Shown here in pieces: positions 58,036-64,000 of a stretch of DNA of 64,000 nucleotides. The stretch comes from Erodium maritimum (Eukaryota > Streptophyta > Magnoliopsida > Geraniales > Geraniaceae): contig OY997591.1 of NCBI GenBank assembly GCA_963921825.1, forward strand, positions 34,307,825-34,371,824, read 5' to 3'. The notes beneath the pieces are model-generated. The model ran no database searches and was not told the DNA's origin. It saw only the letters and a list, made by a program, of their open reading frames with translations. How positions within the stretch are numbered: position 1 is the stretch's first letter; the number at the start of each line of letters is the position of its first letter. A program made the position numbers and the translations under genes.

Positions 58036-58129
58036 ATGCATATTAATGTACATCATGCATTGGGAGATAAGCTTCGAGAATGGATTAAGGAGGAAGTCAC
58101 CAATATAGTATTTCGCCAGGGGTATGATC
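58036..58129 (+). pseudogene. Gene D exon 2, cut by a copia element
   Basis: Reads VHHALGDKLREWIKEEVTNI, the counterpart of gene A's VQHDIGGRLRSWIVENVGNI and so the first helix of the PWI-like domain. It then stops at a Ty1/copia LTR beginning at 58130. The rest of the exon may lie beyond the window, after the element. Confidence 0.6.
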
Positions 58130-59817
58130 TGTTAGTCTTAGTGCCCGTAGTTCAATCCTAAATGTCCAAATGTATATATCATCGTTAGCAATAAAATTAA
58201 AGCGGCTTTATATTACTTATGTGTTGGAGTAATATATCGATGTGTGCTCTGATCTATGCCCACCATGCGAATAGAACCTTAGATCGAGATAGATCACACT
58301 CGATGGGTCCCTAGTCAACAAAGCTTCACTAGAAGCGACTAGTATGAAAGATGGCTCTTTATGGCTTACGTTCTGTTAGTCATTGGAATGGGATTCCGGA
58401 GTCTGATCATAGATATCATGTGAGACATGATATTGGACGACCCGCCCTGAATATGTGCCATAGATTAAGTCATGAATATATTCAGTGTTGTAGCTTGTCA
58501 TGTATCCTTAGACCAAGGAGTCTTTGTGATCGCTATGTAGTCAACAACTAAGTTTGACCTGAGCCTAACGCTGTCCGTAACAGGGCTTCCATAACGGCCA
58601 GGATTGGCTTGGGGACGGGCTACATGAGTGACACGAAAGACGGCTAAGGGATTTATCCCTCATACTAAGGTATGGGAAAGATATCGGTTCTCGGCCACTT
58701 GATCGAGAGTGACTGGAAGAATAGCATGGCCATGCACATGATACTGGGTATCATATCTTCAGTCATCTCACATATCAAGGAACGGTGATTGAGAATAATA
58801 AGGATGACGGCTCTATGCCTTATCTCAATCAGGATATCGGAGATAAAAGGATAATGACAGGGACGACGGAAAGGTTAGAATCGACAGGGTCGATTCGTTA
58901 TGTAGTGTCAGGCAATACTAAAGTCTCGTTAGTTGCCACTTAAATAGGATCAAGTAAAATGGGATTTTACGTTGATCTATTGACATGCATAAACCTAAGG
59001 GTCACACCGGAGGATGAAACTCATTGACACATTTATGGAGAATGGCCAAAAGGGAGTTGTCTCGGGACATGACCAAAACTGGGTTTTGGGTCATGTGCCC
59101 GTAAGTGAATAGGACTTCACAGATCGAGACAAGGCTTGGAGTCTTGGGATTGATCGCGTCGGATAATGTTGGACATTTCCGGTATGGAAGGCATGGAGGC
59201 GATGAGCGAATCACGGGACCTCGTTAGAAATGGCCACGGGCCATGTTCCAAGAGGCCCATGAAAGGCCCATGCAACCAAGGCCCATGGAACTAATTAATC
59301 AAGTCTTGATTAATTATTACTAAGTAAGCAAGACAAGGATTAAGGTGTTGGTGATTCACCACCTAACCCAATCTTGTCTTGCCATACTTTGTCCTATTTA
59401 CACCTTACTTGACACCATACTTGTCCCATGCCTTTAGTTGGACAAGTATGGGTTTTGTTATGTTTAAGTCATCTTTTTTCAACATAACAAACACAAGACA
59501 AGAATAGGAAACACATTTTCTCTCCCTCTTCCATGGCCATTTCGGGTTTGGCTAGTTTCCACCTCCATGTTTGTGTTCTTGAGTCCTCAAAGAGAAGAAC
59601 TACGTGGCTTTGATTCCCATGTGGATACGTAGGCGTCTTGGAGACTCAAGCCAATCATTCGTTAACCGGTGTTCTTGTTTTGGTAAGAACTAGTGCTGAA
59701 TTTTTCTCTTGTGAATCCATTCTTTGTTAGTTGTTTCATGGTTTTAATCGTCTCTTGGTTTTCATTGATTTTCCGCTGCGAGTTGGTTCATCTCCAACCC
59801 TACCTCGAGACCCAACA
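58130..59817 (+). mobile_element. 5' LTR of the copia element
   Basis: TGTTAGTCTT to GACCCAACA, immediately followed by GTGGTATCAGAGCC. About 1.69 kb, unrelated to the Tekay LTRs. Confidence 0.85.
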
Positions 59818-59818
59818 G

Positions 59819-59831
59819 TGGTATCAGAGCC
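59819..59831 (+). other. Primer binding site, tRNA-Met type
   Basis: TGGTATCAGAGCC one base inside the LTR end. Confidence 0.88.
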
Positions 59832-61373
59832 GTGCTACCTTCGGGATTCACAAGACGGTGTTCAAAGTTTCGGTTTTGCTTGAAAGTTTCGTTTTTGGCA
59901 TGTTGTTTTGCTAAATTGTTTGATAACATGTTTTAAATTATTGTTTATGGATTTAATGCATGTAAAATGAATTTTTGAAAATTATTTCAAATCTGGAAAT
60001 TTTGAAAAAAATTTGATTTTTCGGGTCTCGGGAGCGGGACTCTCGGGGAGCCGAAACCGGGACCGAACGGGGCTCCGTTGGACGGAGCTAGGCCAAGCAT
60101 GACCATTGGATGGTTGATATGCCAAGGCTAAACCGTTTTGTTAGTTATGACGAGTTTGGAACCGTCATGATGAACTCGAAGATCAAATGTTCAAAAGTTT
60201 CATTTTTGAACGGTTTCGATAAACCGAGCATCAAAAATTTTCGAAACTTGGCTATTAATTAAAACCGGAAAATCACATGATGTTTGATAACATGCTTGTT
60301 TGATAACACGATGTGTGATGTGATGTTGGCATGGTGTACATAATAGCCCCGAGCTCAATTTAATTATTTATCGCTTTTCACGGCCTGCGAGCCGTTAGAG
60401 TTAACGTGTAATTATTCTTTCAAGGTGTGGTCGTCGAACCACTTGTTTGTAATATTTATTTATTCCCGACCTGCGAGTCGTGTATTAAATTGTAATATTT
60501 TACTCAAGACGAAGAAAGGGCGAAAAGGTCATTTGGTGGCTTTTCGGGTGTTGGCATCGGCTTGGAGTCGGTGGAGCTCAAGAAGCTAGTGGGAGTTAGT
60601 TTAGGGGGCTATTATGTGCACATTTATCGCTTTATGCTTGGTTTAGTTTATGCATGATTAATTCTATGTGTTTTAGAATTGCATGCTTAACTTTATTTAT
60701 CGAGCATATCACCTCACATGCAAAGATAAAATTGGAATTTTAATCCTTGTGTGTGAACCCTTAGAACCGTCATTGCATTGGATGTAGTTGACGGGTTCAA
60801 AGGAAGAATTACATTGGATGTAATTTGAGGCATCATTGCATTTGGAATGTAGTTGATGTGCTCATCGCATCTAGGATGTGCCAAAGTTTTGAACACAACT
60901 GGACAAGTAAAAGCGGGTCATGTCCGATACCTCCCAATCATCAACACCTTACTACCTCCCCGTCCTATGGTTGTCGTGCGCATTAGCGGAGCATCCATGG
61001 GGAAGCGGGGTAGTATGTTTGGACGACATATGTGGGTGTCGTGCGCATTAGCGGAGCACCTACATAGTGACGAGCCATAGTTGAAAATTGGTGGACCCGA
61101 CTACGATTCTCGGCCTGAGGTTGAGCTAGGGTAACAGATAGGGTAAGTCGTGTACATAAGTACATACCCTAGCCAAGAGTCACATTGGATGTGATTGGAT
61201 GGAGTCCTACCTACATAGCTCGATTAAGTGGTGAGCATTAGTTCAGCTTAATCGAGTGAATCAAGGATCTTGGTTTCAGATTCTAAAGGTTTAGAATTGA
61301 TTGTTGGTGTTTAAGCTTAATCTTCATAAAATTTATTCAGTTTACTGATTGAATTTTATCTGTTGTAGATCAA
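59832..61373 (+). other. Copia untranslated leader
   Basis: No long frame. CATTGGATGTAGTTGA-type phrases repeat between 60770 and 60860, and GTCGTGCGCATTAGCGGAGC repeats at about 60973 and 61038. Confidence 0.6.
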
Positions 61374-61900
61374 ATGGCAAATTCAGCGAACATTGATAGT
61401 TTGTCATTAAAAACCATTCTTGACAGGGTCAAGCTAAATGGGACAAACTATTTGGACTGGTACAGAATTTTGAGGATAGTCCTCAAGTCTGAACGCAAAG
61501 AATATGTCCTTGACAAGGCTGTCTCTAAGACCATATCAGAGTTACATGAAGTGTCATCAGCTGCTGAGAAGAATATCTCAGGGATCTGGGATCCAAGGAT
61601 ATTCTGATGGTCAACAAGGGAATTGGAAGTGGCAAGGGCTGGGCCCATGCGCACTTGGCAGGAAAGATGAGACACCTGAGAATGTCTGCTTCTACTGCCA
61701 ACAGCCTGGTCATTGGAACCGGGATTACAGGAAGTTCACGGCTGATCTGAAGAAGGGCAGTGGGACTGCGCCTTCATCAAATAGCCTGGATGATCTGAAG
61801 AAGGGCAGTAGGACTGCGCCTTCATCAGGAAACCTGGATGATCTAAGGAAGGGCGGTGGGATCGTGCCTTCATTCGGTATTAACTCTATAGAGCTACATC
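61374..61900 (+). other. Copia Gag region (fossil)
   Basis: Starts MANSANIDSLSLKTILDRVK, then LNGTNYLDWYRILRIVLKSE and KEYVLDKAV, the copia gag opening. A zinc-knuckle-like C-F-Y-C-Q-Q-P-G-H-W lies near 61690. Downstream, three copies of a DDLKKGSG.APSS unit (about 60 bp) occur at 61744-61870. Confidence 0.8.
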
Positions 61901-62299
61901 TCTCTACTTCCAAAGATTCATGGGTATTAGATACCATGACTGAATCTCACACATGCACTAATATATGGTGGTTGAAAGTAAGAGAGATTTGGAAAGCACG
62001 AAATGGACCTCAGAGTTGTGGCAACTGCTGTAGGATCCATGAGTCTTGCTTTGCCAAGAGGCCTTGTCTTAGTATTGTATAATGTATATTGCATACCTAC
62101 TTTTAGTAGGAATATTATATCTGTATCCGTGTTTGACAAGGAAGGATATAATGTTAATATTGGAAATGGAGTTTTCAATGTTCTATGCAATGATATGTTT
62201 TATACCAGTACTGACATGGTTGGAGGATTGTACATATTAGATATGGGTAACAATGCCTCAAGTTCTATATATTCCGTTAATACCAAGAGGTCTAAATCC

Positions 62300-62800
62300 A
62301 ACGATTTAAACCTAACTCTGTTATGGTACTGTCATTTGGGTCGCATAAACAAGAAGCGCCTATCAGCACTTTAGAAGTGCGGGCTTTCAGGTTCATTCGA
62401 ATTCCATTCGATCGATAGGTGCAAGGTTTGTTTGATGGGCAAAATGACTAAAGTGCCCTTTATCGATCGCGATGAAAGGGCGGGTGAATTATTGGGGCTG
62501 ATACACTCGAATATGTGTAGACCAATAAGTTCACTTGCCAGGAGGGGTTTTAGCTACTTTATCACATTTACTGATGATTACAGTAAATATGGTTATGTCT
62601 ATTCGGTGAGACATAAGTCTGAAGCTTTTGATAAATTCAAAGAGTTTAAGACTATAGTAGAAAACCAGCTCGACAAAGGTATTAAGGCACTTCGATTGGA
62701 TCGAGGTGGAAAATACTTGACCACAGAGTTATTAGATCATCTAAAAGAGAATGGGATCCTTTTGGAATGGACTCCTCCTAGGTCACTGTAGTTGAAAGGT
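62300..62800 (+). other. Copia GAG-pre-integrase and integrase core region (fossil)
   Basis: LWYCHLGRINKKRLSAL, then C-x-x-C with GKMTKVPF, then LGLIHSNMCRPISSLARRGF, YFITFTDDYSKYGYVY and ALRLDRGGKYLTTELLDHLK. These are the zinc-binding and catalytic-core landmarks of copia integrase. Confidence 0.85.
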
Positions 62801-63399
62801 GTAGCCAAACGGAGAAATCGGACATTGTTAGACAATGGTCTGTTCCATGATTAGTTGGACTGATCTCCCAATCTCTTTTAGGGGTTTTGCTCTAGAGACG
62901 ACCGCATTCATAGTGAATCGGGCTTCGACGAATGGTGTGGAAGGGACACCATTTTAAAAATGGTACGGGATGATGCCCGCTTTGTCCTTCCTAAAGATTT
63001 GTGGTTGCGAGGCTTATGTGAAACATTTGGTTTCGACTAAGCTCGAACCAAGATCTGAGATATGCACATTCGTGTGGTATCCCAAAGCAACAAGGGGATA
63101 CTATTTCTACAATCCCAGTGAGAACATGGTGTTCGTCGCTTGGGGTGGGGTCTTTATGGAAAAGAAGTTTTGTTTCCAAAGACGTCATTGGGAGGACTGT
63201 GCATCTCGAAGAAATTCAGGATGGTACAGATCTGTCTAAACCAATTGACAACCCAGTAGAAAGGAGCCAGAGATTGTCGTAGAGTAAGAACCAATTCCTG
63301 TTACAATTCCGGAAGGTCCAAGGCGATTTGAAAGGATCAATCTTCCACCTCCAAGATATGGTATCCGGAGGTGACAATGAAGTCATGGTGGATCACGAT

Positions 63400-64000
63400 G
63401 ATCCAGCCACCTTTCAAGAAGTCGTGGATGGGCCCGACTCCGAGTTATGGCTGGGAGCCATGAGGGAGGAAATGCAATCCATGTCAGACAACCGAGTCTG
63501 GGAACCGGTTGATCCCATCAATGGTGTGAGGACCATAGGATGCAAATGGATCTTCAAGGTGAAGATGGTCATGGACGGCAACCCTCTGACCTACAAAGCT
63601 CAACTGGTGGCGAAAGGTTATAGGCAGATCCAATGGATTGACTATGAGGAAACCTTCTCCTTAGTGGCTATGGTCAAAATCGATCCAAATTCTTCTTGAT
63701 ATAACTGCGTATCATAATTACGAGATATGGCAAGTGGATGTCAAAACCGCTTTCCTAAATGGAAATTTGACTGAGTACGTTTGTATGTCTCGGCCCAAAG
63801 GTTTTGACGATCCGAAGAATAAGGGAAAGATTTATAAGTTGTTGAAATCCATTTATGGATTAAAACGAACTTCTCGGAGTTGGATCCTTCGTTTTGATGA
63901 AGCTGTAATTGGATTTGGCTTAATCAAGAACGAGGATGAATCTTGCGTTTATAAGAAGGCTAGTGGGAGCAAGATTACCTTTCTGGTTCTCATTGAAAAC
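63400..64000 (+). other. Copia reverse transcriptase region (fossil)
   Basis: LWLGAMREEMQSMSDNRVWE, then GCKWIFKVKM, AQLVAKGYRQ, and beyond 63700 WQVDVKTAFLNGNL, then KLLKSIYGLKRTSRSW. These are copia RT blocks up to the window edge. Confidence 0.87.

Larger units (their letters stand above)
58130..64000 (+). mobile_element. Ty1/copia element, broken, runs off window end
   Basis: 5' LTR 58130-59817, tRNA-Met primer site 59819-59831, a 1.5-kb leader, then gag, integrase and reverse transcriptase segments in the copia order (integrase before RT). It is inserted in gene D exon 2. The 3' part and second LTR are outside the window, so neither age nor target copy can be judged. It carries several breaks. 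The lineage was not assigned with confidence; the gag wording (KLNGTNYLDWYR-type) is common in Tork-like groups. Confidence 0.88.

Overview
This window looks like flowering-plant nuclear DNA. The evidence is spliced GT-AG gene fragments, long terminal repeat retrotransposons primed by tRNA-Met and tRNA-Asp, a MULE with a 9-bp target duplication, a plant-type DUF4283 LINE fragment and hAT-like DNA. No rRNA, tRNA, CRISPR or bacterial operon was seen. The species cannot be named from sequence alone. Most of the 64 kb is transposable element.

Layout. 1-5111: 5' part of a minus-strand Ty3/gypsy chromovirus (Tekay/Del type; gag and 5' LTR), inserted in a hAT-like fragment (5112-6032). 6033-8370: AT-rich DNA and a decayed LINE ORF1 (minus). 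8371-16796: a Tat/Ogre-like non-autonomous retrotransposon (LARD) with ABRE/G-box clusters in its LTRs and a truncated Tekay LTR nested inside. 17553-33925: four solo LTRs of the same Tekay family, each with a 5-bp target duplication (two exact at 17553 and 22237, one exact at 30678, one with a single mismatch at 26265). 36680-45047 and 48388-57443: two LTR-internal-LTR members of the family. 46192-47874: a non-autonomous MULE. 58130-64000: the 5' two-thirds or so of a Ty1/copia element that runs off the window.

Host genes. Between the elements lies a plus-strand tandem series of at least four diverged copies of one small two-exon gene: A (25978-29457), B (34979-36034), C (45882-48309 or slightly beyond) and D (57841-58129). 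Exon 1 ends in a conserved W-x-I/V-Y/C-D motif directly before the splice donor. Exon 2 encodes a helical domain that I read as PWI-like (the nucleic-acid-binding fold of RBM25/SRRM1), followed in B and C by an acidic tail. B and C begin with an LRSGRVV motif. A, C and D are each interrupted or flanked by a different element, and B and C also carry coding lesions, so the array looks like a decaying, fast-evolving gene cluster. An 80-aa helical reading frame (30115-30357) sits inside the array.

The least expected non-genic signal is in the shared 3' half of the Tekay LTRs. It is built from arrays of short hairpins whose stems change in a compensating way from unit to unit, next to 43- to 60-bp minisatellites. 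All homology calls are by eye from translations and motifs; no search was run.
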